Source: G963668435 sp963668435 (GTDB lineage Bacteria; Latescibacterota; Latescibacteria; Latescibacterales; Latescibacteraceae). Taken from it: a stretch of DNA of 64,000 nt. The stretch's first letter is position 1. Each line of letters opens with the position of its first letter. The stretch covers positions 248,001 through 312,000 of the forward strand of contig CAXXSC010000008.1 of the NCBI GenBank assembly GCA_963668435.2, given 5' to 3'. The translations under genes were made by a program, and so were the position numbers. Under the pieces are notes generated by a model. The model was not told where the DNA came from. It ran no database searches and saw only the letters and a list, made by a program, of their open reading frames with translations. Below are positions 29,013 through 37,763 of the stretch, in pieces.

Positions 29013-29174
29013 ACGAGTGTCGCAACGGGAAATATGATCACGTGCTGTACAATATCTTTGTTTTACCGGTCAATCTTTTACCCGGTAGAATATTACAGTT
29101 GGTGAAAACTGAAAGACCGTCACGGGAAACAAGCAGCAGGCATCATATGACATCATTGAAAGCTGGCTGATTTT

Positions 29175-29867
29175 ATGGAAATAGCAGTCATTCTACTGCT
29201 TTTTGCAGGATTTATAGCACTGGACACAACAGGCGGCCCGCAGGTACTGATTTCCGAACCGCTGGTCTCCTGCTCTATTGTCGGCTACATACTAGGCTCG
29301 ACCGATACCGGACTGATGATCGGAATGATGTTCCAGCTTCTCTGGTTCGGCTACCTGCCGCTTGGTGCGGTGCGAATACCTGACAGTAATTTAGCCGCAT
29401 TTATCACTGCGGTATCCCTGATCACCGTCAGGTCGCTTTTCCAAATGGATGCTGTTGAACAGATAGCGGCAGTCGTTCCGGCGCTTCTGGTCGGTATAGC
29501 GGCAGGTTTCGCTGGCAGTAAACTCATCGCTTATGCGCGACGCAGAAATGCAGTCATGAGCGACAGGCTTCTTGACAGACTTGAAAGAAACAAAGATATT
29601 GCCATAGAACGCAGCCATTTTCTTGGCATGATGCGATCTGTTCTGCGGGGAATGCTGATATTCCTCGTTCTGACACCGGTATCGATGGCCGGGTGTGCCG
29701 CAATTATACTGCTGCCCGAGGGATTGAAAGCCAGTCTCGCGTCCTCAGTCCCCATTCTCTGGGGAACGGCCTGCGCCTCGGCTGCCATTGTCAGTATTAT
29801 GAAAGGTAACAGCCGTCAGCTCGCGATCGGCGCAATTGGAGGCATTGTATGGCTGATGCTGTTGTAG
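29175..29867 (+). CDS. PTS system mannose/sorbose-family EIIC component
   Basis: 230 residues and strongly hydrophobic. Its family blocks are DTTGGPQVLISEPLVSCSIVGYILG and GMMFQLLWFGYLPLGAVRIPDSNLAAFI near the N terminus, and the last segment is IGAIGGIVWLMLL. EIIC forms the sugar channel of mannose-class permeases together with EIID. The gene ends inside the start of the EIID gene (19-bp overlap), so the two are translationally linked. No EIIA or EIIB of this class is visible in the window, so the sugar and even active transport remain open. Confidence 0.93.
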   Translation: MEIAVILLLFAGFIALDTTGGPQVLISEPLVSCSIVGYILGSTDTGLMIGMMFQLLWFGYLPLGAVRIPDSNLAAFITAVSLITVRSLFQMDAVEQIAAVVPALLVGIAAGFAGSKLIAYARRRNAVMSDRLLDRLERNKDIAIERSHFLGMMRSVLRGMLIFLVLTPVSMAGCAAIILLPEGLKASLASSVPILWGTACASAAIVSIMKGNSRQLAIGAIGGIVWLMLL

Positions 29868-30634
29868 AGACAGAAATCACGAAACCCGGTTTCGGCACAT
29901 TCCTGTCGATCTATTTCAGAAGTTTTTTTATTCAGGGGTCTTTTTCACAGAAATACCGCCAGAACAGCGGATTTCTATTCTGCATCAATCCGGTCGGCAG
30001 ACTTTTCTGGAAAAGTCCTGCCGAGTACAATGAGTTCTGTGAACGTCACCTGGAATACTACAACGGCAATCCATTCATGATAACGCTTGTGCTTGGCGCA
30101 GTCACTCGAATCGAAGAGGATCTGAGAACCGACAAAGTCGAATCCGCGGCAATGATATCTGGATTTAAAAAAGCTGTCGGCGCCGCAACCGGATCGGTCG
30201 GCGACAGGCTTTTCTGGTCCTCTCTCAGACCGCTTGCGCTTTTACTCGGCTTGTTTCTCACCTATCTTTTCGGTGTGGCCGGAATTATTACAGTCCTGCT
30301 TCTATTCAATCTGCCCAGTGCAATACTCAGGTGGCATTGGTTGATGCGCGGATACAAACTTGGTATTAATGTCATTGGCGAGATAAAGAACGAGAAACTC
30401 CAGAAAGCTGAAAATATTATTGGTGGCATCAATGCACTTGTGCTCGGTTTCATGACTGTCAATCTGACAGGTTTGAAAAACGAGATGTTTCCGGGTTATA
30501 TATTAGCAACAATTATCCTTTTTATCCTTGGTCTTGCGTTATACAAACGGAATTACAGCGTATCGTTCGTCGTTCTTCTGACACTTGGCCTTATTGTGCT
30601 TTCGGGACTGATACGTTTTTATATTTCTGTTTGA
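29849..30634 (+). CDS. PTS system mannose/sorbose-family EIID component
   Basis: 261 residues. FFIQGSFSQKYRQNSGFLFCINPVG matches the N-terminal family signature (ASWNYERMQ..GF-type). HLEYYNGNPFMITLVLGAV and KKAVGAATGSVGDRLFWSSLRPL are further conserved EIID blocks. Several membrane segments follow at the C-terminal end. It works with the overlapping EIIC as the membrane part of a mannose-class PTS. HPr follows after 81 bp. Confidence 0.93.
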   Translation: MADAVVETEITKPGFGTFLSIYFRSFFIQGSFSQKYRQNSGFLFCINPVGRLFWKSPAEYNEFCERHLEYYNGNPFMITLVLGAVTRIEEDLRTDKVESAAMISGFKKAVGAATGSVGDRLFWSSLRPLALLLGLFLTYLFGVAGIITVLLLFNLPSAILRWHWLMRGYKLGINVIGEIKNEKLQKAENIIGGINALVLGFMTVNLTGLKNEMFPGYILATIILFILGLALYKRNYSVSFVVLLTLGLIVLSGLIRFYISV

Positions 30635-30715
30635 TCCATTTATTGAAACTGGTTAAAATATATCAAGCGCTTTGCCGACATTATCGGCAGGCTATAGATG
30701 ATCTGAGAGGTTAAC

Positions 30716-30988
30716 GTGCCTGAAATTTCTGAAACGGTAACTATTCAAAACCAGTTGGGAATCCATGCGCGACCTGCGGCACTCCTCGTACAGGAAGCGG
30801 TTAAGTTCCAGTCCGAGATCGCTTTCGAAAACGAGGAGATTAAGGTTAACGGCAAGTCGATTATGGGTGTTATGATGCTCGCGGCTGCTTTTGGCACCGA
30901 TTTGACCATTATTGCGGACGGCGATGATGCTGCCGAGGCGGTTGCTGCTTTAAAAACGATTATTATGAGTAAGTTCGACGAGGAATAG
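30716..30988 (+). CDS. ptsH: Phosphocarrier protein HPr
   Basis: 90 residues, the normal HPr length. GIHARPAA carries the phosphorylatable His17. KSIMGVMML carries Ser48 in the position of the HPr-kinase target Ser46, so regulation by HprK is possible, although no hprK gene is in the window. The start is GTG with GAGAGG just upstream. HPr passes phosphate from EI to EIIA domains or regulators. EI follows 25 bp downstream. Confidence 0.97.
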   Translation: MPEISETVTIQNQLGIHARPAALLVQEAVKFQSEIAFENEEIKVNGKSIMGVMMLAAAFGTDLTIIADGDDAAEAVAALKTIIMSKFDEE

Positions 30989-31013
30989 CTTTCTGACCGG
31001 GAGTGAGTCCGAC

Positions 31014-32765
31014 ATGGCAGAAAAAGACATTGACAAGATTCGGGAATACACTGGTATACCCGCCTCACCTGGAATTGCCATAGGCAGTGCTTTCGTATAC
31101 GATAATGTCAATTTCTGGATCGAAGAGCGTAATATACCGCTTGAGGAAGTCGATCACGAAAAAGTACGCTTTATCAACGCTATCGATGCTGTCATTGAGG
31201 AGATAAAAGCCCTTAAAGACAAGCTTGAAATGACAATCGGAAAAAAAGATGCGAGTATCTTCGACCCTCACATCATGCTGCTCCAGGACCCCGCAGTCCG
31301 CGAGGAAACCTTCGCAATTATCGAACAGGGGAAACGGGCCGATTTCGCGTTTTTCCGCACAACCCGGAAAATAATCAAGGCGTACAAACACGTTGACGAT
31401 GAGTACATGCGGGAACGCATTACCGACATCCGCGATATTCTCAGACGTGTGACCTCGGAACTTCTCGGCACGAAAACATCGTCATTTGCGAGCATCAATA
31501 ATCTGGCTGTCATCATAGCTCCCAATCTTGCACCGAGCGATACAGCACACCTTCATTCAAGCAAGGTGCTTGCTTTCGTTCTCGATGCTGGCGGAAGGAC
31601 CTCGCATACTGCGATTCTGGCACGTGCGCTTGGTATTCCGGCTGTTTTGAGCGTTAAAGGCATTTCCTCTGAAGTAAATCCGGGCGACACCATCATCGTC
31701 GACGGAACGCGCGGTAAAGTGCTGGTCAATCCGTCAGAATCCACTATTGAGCACTACGAGGTCGAGCGCAAAAATATCGAACGCCTCAAAAAAGAGCTCG
31801 AACGTCTACGGGACCTTCCCTCCGAGACAAGCGACCACGTCAAGCTTCCTCTTTTGTCGAACATTGAGTTTCCCGAAGAGGTTGATGCTGTGAAATTTTC
31901 TGGATCTGAGGGAATCGGCCTTTATCGAAGCGAGTATCATTTCCTCCTTAATGAAATCGCGCCAAGCGAGGACGACCTCTTCCGAGACTACAGTAAAGTC
32001 GCGAAAATGATGAATCCGATGCCAGTCACAATAAGAACACTCGATGTAGGCGGTGACAAGATATCTCATCTTTTCGAGGCAGAACCGGAAGACAACCCCT
32101 TCCTCGGCTGGCGTGCGATCCGTGTCAGCCTTACGCACAAAGATGTGTTTAAGAGGCACCTCCGGGCCATTTTCAGGGCCTCCGGAGTTGGTAACGTGGC
32201 AGTGATGTTCCCGATGATCTCATGCATGGATGAACTTGATGAGACACGGGAGGTCATCGACAACATCAAAAACGACTTGAGACATGAAGGCATACCTTTC
32301 GACGAAAATATCCGTGTTGGAGTGATGATCGAGGTGCCAAGCGCTGTTATGATAGCGGAAAAACTGGCGAAAAAAGTCGACTTCTTTTCGATCGGCACGA
32401 ATGACCTCGTACAGTACTCTGTTGCTGTCGATCGCTCGAACAATAGAATTGCCAACCTTTACGACCCATTCCATCCCGGCGTACTTAAAATGATAAAGAT
32501 GACTGTTGATGCCGCACACGATAACGGCATTCCTGTTTCCGTCTGCGGAGAAATGGCCGCTGATCCCTTGGCAACAATGCTGCTCATGGGCCTCGGCGTT
32601 GACGAATTGTCCATGGTGCCGTCTTTTGTTCCGCAGATCAAGGATGTTGTACGGTCGATGTCAATGGAAAACGCCCGCGAACTTGCAGAACACGCACTGG
32701 AGTGCGAAAGTGCCGATGAGGTACGCGTACAGATACAGAAATATGGAAAATGTGACTTGGATTAA
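31014..32765 (+). CDS. ptsI: PTS enzyme I (phosphoenolpyruvate-protein phosphotransferase)
   Basis: 583 residues, full length. The N-terminal HPr-binding and swivelling His domain carries GGRTSHTAILARALGIPAVL, with His198 as the phosphorylated residue. The C-terminal PEP-binding TIM barrel has TLDVGGDK, LGWRAIRVSL, MFPMIS, GVMIEVPSA, FFSIGTNDLVQY and VCGEMAADP, with the active-site Cys. It starts the PTS phosphorelay from PEP. A GGGAG site precedes the ATG, and the gene follows ptsH closely. The metK gene starts 70 bp after it. Confidence 0.98.
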   Translation: MAEKDIDKIREYTGIPASPGIAIGSAFVYDNVNFWIEERNIPLEEVDHEKVRFINAIDAVIEEIKALKDKLEMTIGKKDASIFDPHIMLLQDPAVREETFAIIEQGKRADFAFFRTTRKIIKAYKHVDDEYMRERITDIRDILRRVTSELLGTKTSSFASINNLAVIIAPNLAPSDTAHLHSSKVLAFVLDAGGRTSHTAILARALGIPAVLSVKGISSEVNPGDTIIVDGTRGKVLVNPSESTIEHYEVERKNIERLKKELERLRDLPSETSDHVKLPLLSNIEFPEEVDAVKFSGSEGIGLYRSEYHFLLNEIAPSEDDLFRDYSKVAKMMNPMPVTIRTLDVGGDKISHLFEAEPEDNPFLGWRAIRVSLTHKDVFKRHLRAIFRASGVGNVAVMFPMISCMDELDETREVIDNIKNDLRHEGIPFDENIRVGVMIEVPSAVMIAEKLAKKVDFFSIGTNDLVQYSVAVDRSNNRIANLYDPFHPGVLKMIKMTVDAAHDNGIPVSVCGEMAADPLATMLLMGLGVDELSMVPSFVPQIKDVVRSMSMENARELAEHALECESADEVRVQIQKYGKCDLD

Positions 32766-32835
32766 TTTAAATATACTATTCCAATGCTCATATTGAAAGA
32801 AATCTCAAAAGATAATATTGGATGAAAGGACCGTT

Positions 32836-34002
32836 ATGTCTAACCATTACATTTTCACGTCAGAGTCTGTTTCGGAAGGTCATCCCGATAAGGTTTGTGA
32901 CCTGATTTCCGACAGCATTGTCGACGCTGCGATGGCGCAGGATCCGATGAGCAGGGTTGCCTGCGAGACACTCGTAACGACCGGCCTCATCATTCTTTCC
33001 GGTGAAATCACCTCTAACTCGACAATCAATTATTCTCAGGCCGCTCGCGAGGCGTGCCGTCAGATCGGCTACACTGATCCCGAAATTGGTTTTGATGCTG
33101 ACAGCTGCGGTGTTCTGACATCGATCCACCCCCAGTCCACGGATATATCACAGGGTGTGACTGAAGGCCAGGGCCTTTTCGCCGATATGGGAGCAGGCGA
33201 CCAGGGCATGATGTTCGGCTACGCATGCAATGAGACAGAAGAGCTCATGCCCATGCCGATCCAGTTCGCCCACCGCCTTGTCTACAAACTCGCAGAACTT
33301 CGCAAATCCGGCGATCTATCCTATGTCAAGCCCGATTCGAAATCTCAGGTAACTGTCGAATATGTCGATGGTGTTCCGAAACGCCTGAACAGCATTGTCA
33401 TATCTACACAGCACAGCGCCGCAACAGACCTCGAAACGATCAGAAAGGACATGTTGGAGCATGTGATCAAGGAGGTTATCCCGTCTGAGTTTATCGATGA
33501 CAAAACTTCTATATATGTCAATCCCACCGGACGTTTCGTTATCGGCGGACCGCACGGTGATACCGGTGTCACGGGCAGAAAGATCATTGTCGACACCTAC
33601 GGCGGCATGGCACGTCACGGCGGCGGCGCATTCTCAGGCAAGGACTGCACTAAGGTCGACCGTTCTGCCGCTTATGCAGCACGTTATGCCGCGAAAAATG
33701 TTATCGCCGCGGGGCTTGCTGACAAATGCGAGGTCGCCCTCTCCTACGCTATCGGGGTATCCGAACCAACCAGTATCAATGTCGACACCTTCGGCACTGG
33801 CAAAGTCGACAATGACAAAATAACGGAAGCCCTGCGCTGCAGCTTCGACTTCAGGCCCAAGGGCATCATTGACATGCTTGATCTCAGACGGCCGATATAC
33901 GCGAAAACAGCCGCCTACGGCCACTTTGGAAGGAACGATCCTGATTTCACATGGGAAAAGACCGACAAGGTGGATGAGCTGAAAAAATGCGTGGGATTAT
34001 AA
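32836..34002 (+). CDS. metK: S-adenosylmethionine synthase
   Basis: 388 residues, the usual MetK length. It shows FTSESVSEGHPDKV at the N terminus, GAGDQGMMFGYA, the P-loop-like GRFVIGGPHGDTGVTGRKI, the GGGAFSGKD signature, and the C-terminal YGHFGR. It makes SAM from methionine and ATP. The ATG at 32836 has GAAAGGA upstream; an in-frame TTG at 32818 is not needed. The 70-bp leader is too short for a SAM riboswitch. The ahcY gene follows, forming a methyl-cycle pair. Confidence 0.98.
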   Translation: MSNHYIFTSESVSEGHPDKVCDLISDSIVDAAMAQDPMSRVACETLVTTGLIILSGEITSNSTINYSQAAREACRQIGYTDPEIGFDADSCGVLTSIHPQSTDISQGVTEGQGLFADMGAGDQGMMFGYACNETEELMPMPIQFAHRLVYKLAELRKSGDLSYVKPDSKSQVTVEYVDGVPKRLNSIVISTQHSAATDLETIRKDMLEHVIKEVIPSEFIDDKTSIYVNPTGRFVIGGPHGDTGVTGRKIIVDTYGGMARHGGGAFSGKDCTKVDRSAAYAARYAAKNVIAAGLADKCEVALSYAIGVSEPTSINVDTFGTGKVDNDKITEALRCSFDFRPKGIIDMLDLRRPIYAKTAAYGHFGRNDPDFTWEKTDKVDELKKCVGL

Positions 34003-34083
34003 GCCAAGGTGACTCATGTCACTTATAGCTACGGGATTACCCCGTATACTTCACGCAGCACAAAAATGGAGACTTTTAAGACA

Positions 34084-35328
34084 ATGGCATATGAAATCAA
34101 AGACATAGCGCTTGCCGAACAGGGTCATAAAAACATCGAATGGGCCGAGGCCCAGATGGGTGCCCTGCTGAAGATCAAAGAACGTTTCGAAAAGGAAAAA
34201 CCCCTCACCGGTCACCGTATCGGCATGGCGCTTCATATCACCAAGGAAACCGCGGTACTGGTCAAAACCCTTATCGCCGGTGGAGCCGAAGTCGCTATCA
34301 CCTCATGCAATCCTCTTTCCACACAGGACGATGTCGCGGCGGCGCTCGCCGATGATGGTATCGAGGTCTACGGCTACAAGGGAGAATCGGTCGAGGATTA
34401 CTATCGTTTCATTAAGGCAGTGCTCGATTTCAATCCCGACATCACTATCGATGACGGCTGCGACCTGGTGACAGCAGTCCATACCGATCGCAAAGATTTG
34501 ATCGAAGGCATGATCTGCGGCTGTGAGGAAACAACCACCGGTATCATCCGTCTGAAATCCATGGAAAATGACGGCGAGCTGAAATACCCGGTCATCGCTG
34601 TCAACGATTGCGACACCAAGCATCTCATGGATAATTACTACGGCACCGGCCAGTCCACGCTCGATGGTATCATGCGCGCCTCGAACATCCTCTTCGCCGG
34701 TAAAACAGTCGTGGTCGTCGGTTATGGCAACTGTGGCAAGGGTGTTGCATTAAGGGCCAAGGGACATTCAGCCAATGTAATCGTCACCGAGGTCAATCCA
34801 TTCAGGGGACTTCAGGCCGCCATGGACGGTTTCAGGGTCATGGAAATGAATGATGCTGCCAAGCTTGGTGATATTTTCATTACAGTAACCGGTAATCTGC
34901 ATGTCATTTCACTGGAACACATGAAACTCATGAAGGACGGTGCTGTTCTGGCAAATTCCGGTCATTTCAACAATGAGATCGATGTTGACGGCCTTATCGA
35001 AAAAGCGAGTTCGCGACGCGAAATCAGGCCGTGGTTCGACGAGTTCATTTATGATGGCAAAAAGGTATTCCTCTGCGGCGAAGGTCGTCTGGTCAATCTC
35101 TCCTGCGCCGAGGGTCACCCTTCTACGGTCATGGCCATGTCATTCTGCGATCAGGCACTCGGTGTCGAATTCGGCATTAAGAACAAACTCGAACCCGGCG
35201 TGCACATGCTTCCCGCAGAACTCGACATGGAAGTCGCACAGCTTCAGCTCGATGCCATGAATGTGACAATCGACACATTGACGCCCGAACAGATCAAGTA
35301 TCTTAATTCATGGCAGGAAGGCACCTGA
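34084..35328 (+). CDS. ahcY: Adenosylhomocysteinase
   Basis: About 414 residues. It has IKDIALAEQGHKNIEWAE at the N terminus, SCNPLSTQDDVAAAL, the VNDCDTKHLMDNYYGTGQST region with the catalytic Asp/Lys, the NAD loop VVVGYGNCGKGVALRAKG, and the C-terminal HPSTVMAMSFCDQAL. It hydrolyses S-adenosylhomocysteine to adenosine and homocysteine, closing the cycle with metK. I chose the ATG at 34084 (MAYEIKDIA...), which matches family N termini; GGAG lies a little far upstream. In-frame GTG at 34009 and ATG at 34066 are alternatives. Confidence 0.97.
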   Translation: MAYEIKDIALAEQGHKNIEWAEAQMGALLKIKERFEKEKPLTGHRIGMALHITKETAVLVKTLIAGGAEVAITSCNPLSTQDDVAAALADDGIEVYGYKGESVEDYYRFIKAVLDFNPDITIDDGCDLVTAVHTDRKDLIEGMICGCEETTTGIIRLKSMENDGELKYPVIAVNDCDTKHLMDNYYGTGQSTLDGIMRASNILFAGKTVVVVGYGNCGKGVALRAKGHSANVIVTEVNPFRGLQAAMDGFRVMEMNDAAKLGDIFITVTGNLHVISLEHMKLMKDGAVLANSGHFNNEIDVDGLIEKASSRREIRPWFDEFIYDGKKVFLCGEGRLVNLSCAEGHPSTVMAMSFCDQALGVEFGIKNKLEPGVHMLPAELDMEVAQLQLDAMNVTIDTLTPEQIKYLNSWQEGT

Positions 35329-35353
35329 TAATATTTTCATACTAAGTGCTCGC

Positions 35354-35391
35354 CCAGGCACAGGTTCCTGCAGATTTTTGCCTGTGCCTGG
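35354..35391. repeat. Perfect 11-bp stem-loop between ahcY and the lipoprotein gene
   Basis: CCAGGCACAGG (35354-35364) pairs perfectly with 35381-35391 across a 16-nt loop that itself carries five T. No T-run follows the stem, so it is not a standard terminator. It may be an attenuator, an RNA-processing hairpin or a protein site controlling the downstream lipoprotein-barrel pair. Confidence 0.55.
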
Positions 35392-35449
35392 AGCGGACAG
35401 AAAGACCTCAATCACAGGGATTCCCCTACCGACTCAAAGGAGAGCGGAA

Positions 35450-36523
35450 ATGAAAAAGCGGTTCATATTATTCACGGCTATAATTATTGCCGTGTCAGTA
35501 TCGCTTCTTCTCGCGGGATGTAACATTTTCGATTTTGCATCCGATGTTGAGAAATCTCCAACAGAACGCGCGGAAGATGCTATTCGCGATGGTAATTATG
35601 CAAAAGCCAAAGATGAACTTGCAGACGCGGTAGCTGATTCAACAGATGCCATGGCACTCTACCTCAGCGCCAAAATCGCTCTGCTTGAAAACGGTATCGA
35701 CCTTGCCAAGATAGCGGAACTGGTCGAAAAACAGGAAGACATCGAAAATGGTTCAAATCTTGCCATTCTCGAACTCATCGATGAAATGAGCGACACCGAG
35801 AAAACCGACTGGTACCATGCCAACATGGATGTCAGGGCGATCATCTCGAAGATCTGGGAAGAAAAAACAAACGGACTTCTGGAGAAGGACGATATAGCAC
35901 TCGATTATACTATTTCCAATATGATGTCAGGTGTTCTCGGCCTTCGCGACACCAACCGTGACGGTGATATCAACAACAATGATTTCCAGATCAATCTCTC
36001 GTTTATCGAAGACCTCGGATCCTCGTCTACGGATGGTTTCAATTTCGATGGCGCCATGATCAAGGATGAAAGCGGTATTGTCGTTGAGGATATGAAGTTC
36101 GAGGGTCTTACAATTTTCCTCGGCGAATGGCAGGGAACAGCAAAAGCGGCAGCAGAAACATATCATTACACACCTAATGATATCAACCAGCTCCTCGCTT
36201 TTGTCCTGTCACTTCTCGATGACGGTGCGGAAAGTCTCACCATGTTTCTCGGTGATGTAGACTCATCATTCGATATCGAGGATATAGAGGAAAACATGAC
36301 CGAAATTGCTTCCATTATCAATTATTACTGGTATCATGACGGTGTTGATAACGATAACGACGGTCGTGTCGATGAAGAGATGATCAATGGTAAGGACGAT
36401 GACAATGACGGCCTTATCGACGAGGATTCGCACTATCATCCCGCCGATCCTATCAATTCTGAAAATGAAGTCATCACTAATTTCATTCATGTATACGAGA
36501 AATGGCAGCTTCGCCAGTACTGA
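35450..36523 (+). CDS. Outer-membrane-type lipoprotein with Asp-rich calcium-binding repeats
   Basis: About 357 residues. A lipoprotein signal with lipobox LAGC is followed by an alpha-helical, TPR-like stretch (AEDAIRDGNYAKAKDELADAV). DTNRDGDINNNDF reads like an EF-hand/dockerin-type loop. Near the C terminus, DGVDNDNDGRVDEE and GKDDDNDGLIDED resemble thrombospondin type-3 calcium repeats. The ATG at 35450 has AAAGGAG upstream. The barrel gene follows 24 bp later, so the two are probably made together and may act together at the outer membrane. Function is unknown. Confidence 0.85.
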   Translation: MKKRFILFTAIIIAVSVSLLLAGCNIFDFASDVEKSPTERAEDAIRDGNYAKAKDELADAVADSTDAMALYLSAKIALLENGIDLAKIAELVEKQEDIENGSNLAILELIDEMSDTEKTDWYHANMDVRAIISKIWEEKTNGLLEKDDIALDYTISNMMSGVLGLRDTNRDGDINNNDFQINLSFIEDLGSSSTDGFNFDGAMIKDESGIVVEDMKFEGLTIFLGEWQGTAKAAAETYHYTPNDINQLLAFVLSLLDDGAESLTMFLGDVDSSFDIEDIEENMTEIASIINYYWYHDGVDNDNDGRVDEEMINGKDDDNDGLIDEDSHYHPADPINSENEVITNFIHVYEKWQLRQY

Positions 36524-36547
36524 CCGATAACCTGAGGGGATAAAGCT

Positions 36548-37642
36548 ATGAAGAAAATGTTATTGTTAGCGCTTATTGTCTGCCTTGCCAGTATCGGTTT
36601 TGCAGTCGAATCAAACGCAGCGGGAAACACTGTCAATTACCGAAATGCAAAAGCTGTCGCTCTTGGTGACTCGCGCATTGCAGGTGGTTTCGGATACAAT
36701 GGGTTCGTCGATAATCCGGCTCTGCTTTCACGTGTCGGGGCTCTTCGTTTCTCACTTGTCAACATGCCGATCACGATCAACAAAAACACTGTCGATATCG
36801 GCGATTTTGTCAACGATAACCAGGACAATTTCGAGAATTACGACGACCTTACCACCGATGAAAAGAGTGCCTTTCTCAAAGAAGTTGAAAAAGAAGAAGG
36901 AAAGTGGTCACGCATCAATGTGGCTCCGATGATTGATGTCGCCACCACGATCATGGGCCATAGTTTCGGTCTGGCAATCTATAATTCGACCGATGTCGGT
37001 TTCAAGGTTGACCGCGGTATTTATGAACCACGTGTCTGGGGTGAAGGTTATTCTAACTCCGCTATCGTTCTCGGTTATGCCCGCCCGCTGACAATGCTCA
37101 CTCCCGGCCTTACAGTCGGTGTCAACCTGAAATACATTCAGCGCCGCCGCGCATCCATGTTCCAGATATCCGCAACGGAACTGGGCGATGCCGACGAAAC
37201 AATGGATCCTATTGTCGACGAGATCGAAAACAACGAGCATAACACGTTTGCCATGGACTTCGGTATGCTCTGGGATATTCCGATCATTGACGCGGAAGTT
37301 GGCGCTGCGGTGCAGTCAGTAGGCGACGGCCGCGGTTCATCTGTCGACTTCGGTATTGCCAAGCGTTTTTATGAGGACAGGGTCACGGTTCTCGCTGACT
37401 ATATTGATTTCTTCGACAACAACAAGGAAAACGTGCTTAACAAACTTCATTTCGGCGCCCAGTACGACCTCAGTTTCATCAAGGTACGCGGCGGCCTCAA
37501 TTCCGGCTATCCTACTGCCGGTCTTGGTTTTGACACACGTGTTGTCGATCTTGATTTCGCATATTTCTTCGACGAGCTGGGCAACGCTCCCGGCATGAAC
37601 GAGGATACACGTTACATGTTCCAGTTCAAACTCGGCTGGTAA
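36548..37642 (+). CDS. Outer-membrane beta-barrel protein (PorV/UPF0164-like)
   Basis: 364 residues. A Sec signal peptide (about 1-24, ending SNAAG) is followed by NYRNAKAVALGDSRIAGGFGYNGFVDNPALLSR, a plug-like start typical of the PorV/FadL-related UPF0164 barrels. Alternating amphipathic strands run to the C terminus, and the last strand MFQFKLGW ends in an aromatic residue as outer-membrane barrels do. GAGGGG precedes the ATG. It follows the Ca-repeat lipoprotein and ends before a strong bidirectional terminator. Ligand or role is unknown; it may be a porin or a secretion shuttle component. Confidence 0.85.
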   Translation: MKKMLLLALIVCLASIGFAVESNAAGNTVNYRNAKAVALGDSRIAGGFGYNGFVDNPALLSRVGALRFSLVNMPITINKNTVDIGDFVNDNQDNFENYDDLTTDEKSAFLKEVEKEEGKWSRINVAPMIDVATTIMGHSFGLAIYNSTDVGFKVDRGIYEPRVWGEGYSNSAIVLGYARPLTMLTPGLTVGVNLKYIQRRRASMFQISATELGDADETMDPIVDEIENNEHNTFAMDFGMLWDIPIIDAEVGAAVQSVGDGRGSSVDFGIAKRFYEDRVTVLADYIDFFDNNKENVLNKLHFGAQYDLSFIKVRGGLNSGYPTAGLGFDTRVVDLDFAYFFDELGNAPGMNEDTRYMFQFKLGW

Positions 37643-37700
37643 TGTTAGCGAAAATAAATCGAGTTTCAGAGATATTTCTCTACCGATTTCTTGAATACAC

Positions 37701-37733
37701 AAAAAGCCCCTCGGATTTCGAGGGGCTTTTTTT
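37701..37733. terminator. Bidirectional intrinsic terminator between convergent genes
   Basis: AGCCCCTCG pairs perfectly with CGAGGGGCT around a short loop. T-runs are present on both strands (AAAAA before, TTTTTTT after). It separates the plus-strand barrel gene from the minus-strand transsulfuration gene. Confidence 0.93.
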
Positions 37734-37763
37734 ATCTCTGTTCTGAATAGTACTATATATTAT

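Noticed and set aside
32766..32835. Possible SAM riboswitch before metK
   Set aside because: Only 70 bp lie between ptsI and metK and no SAM-I-like stems are visible.
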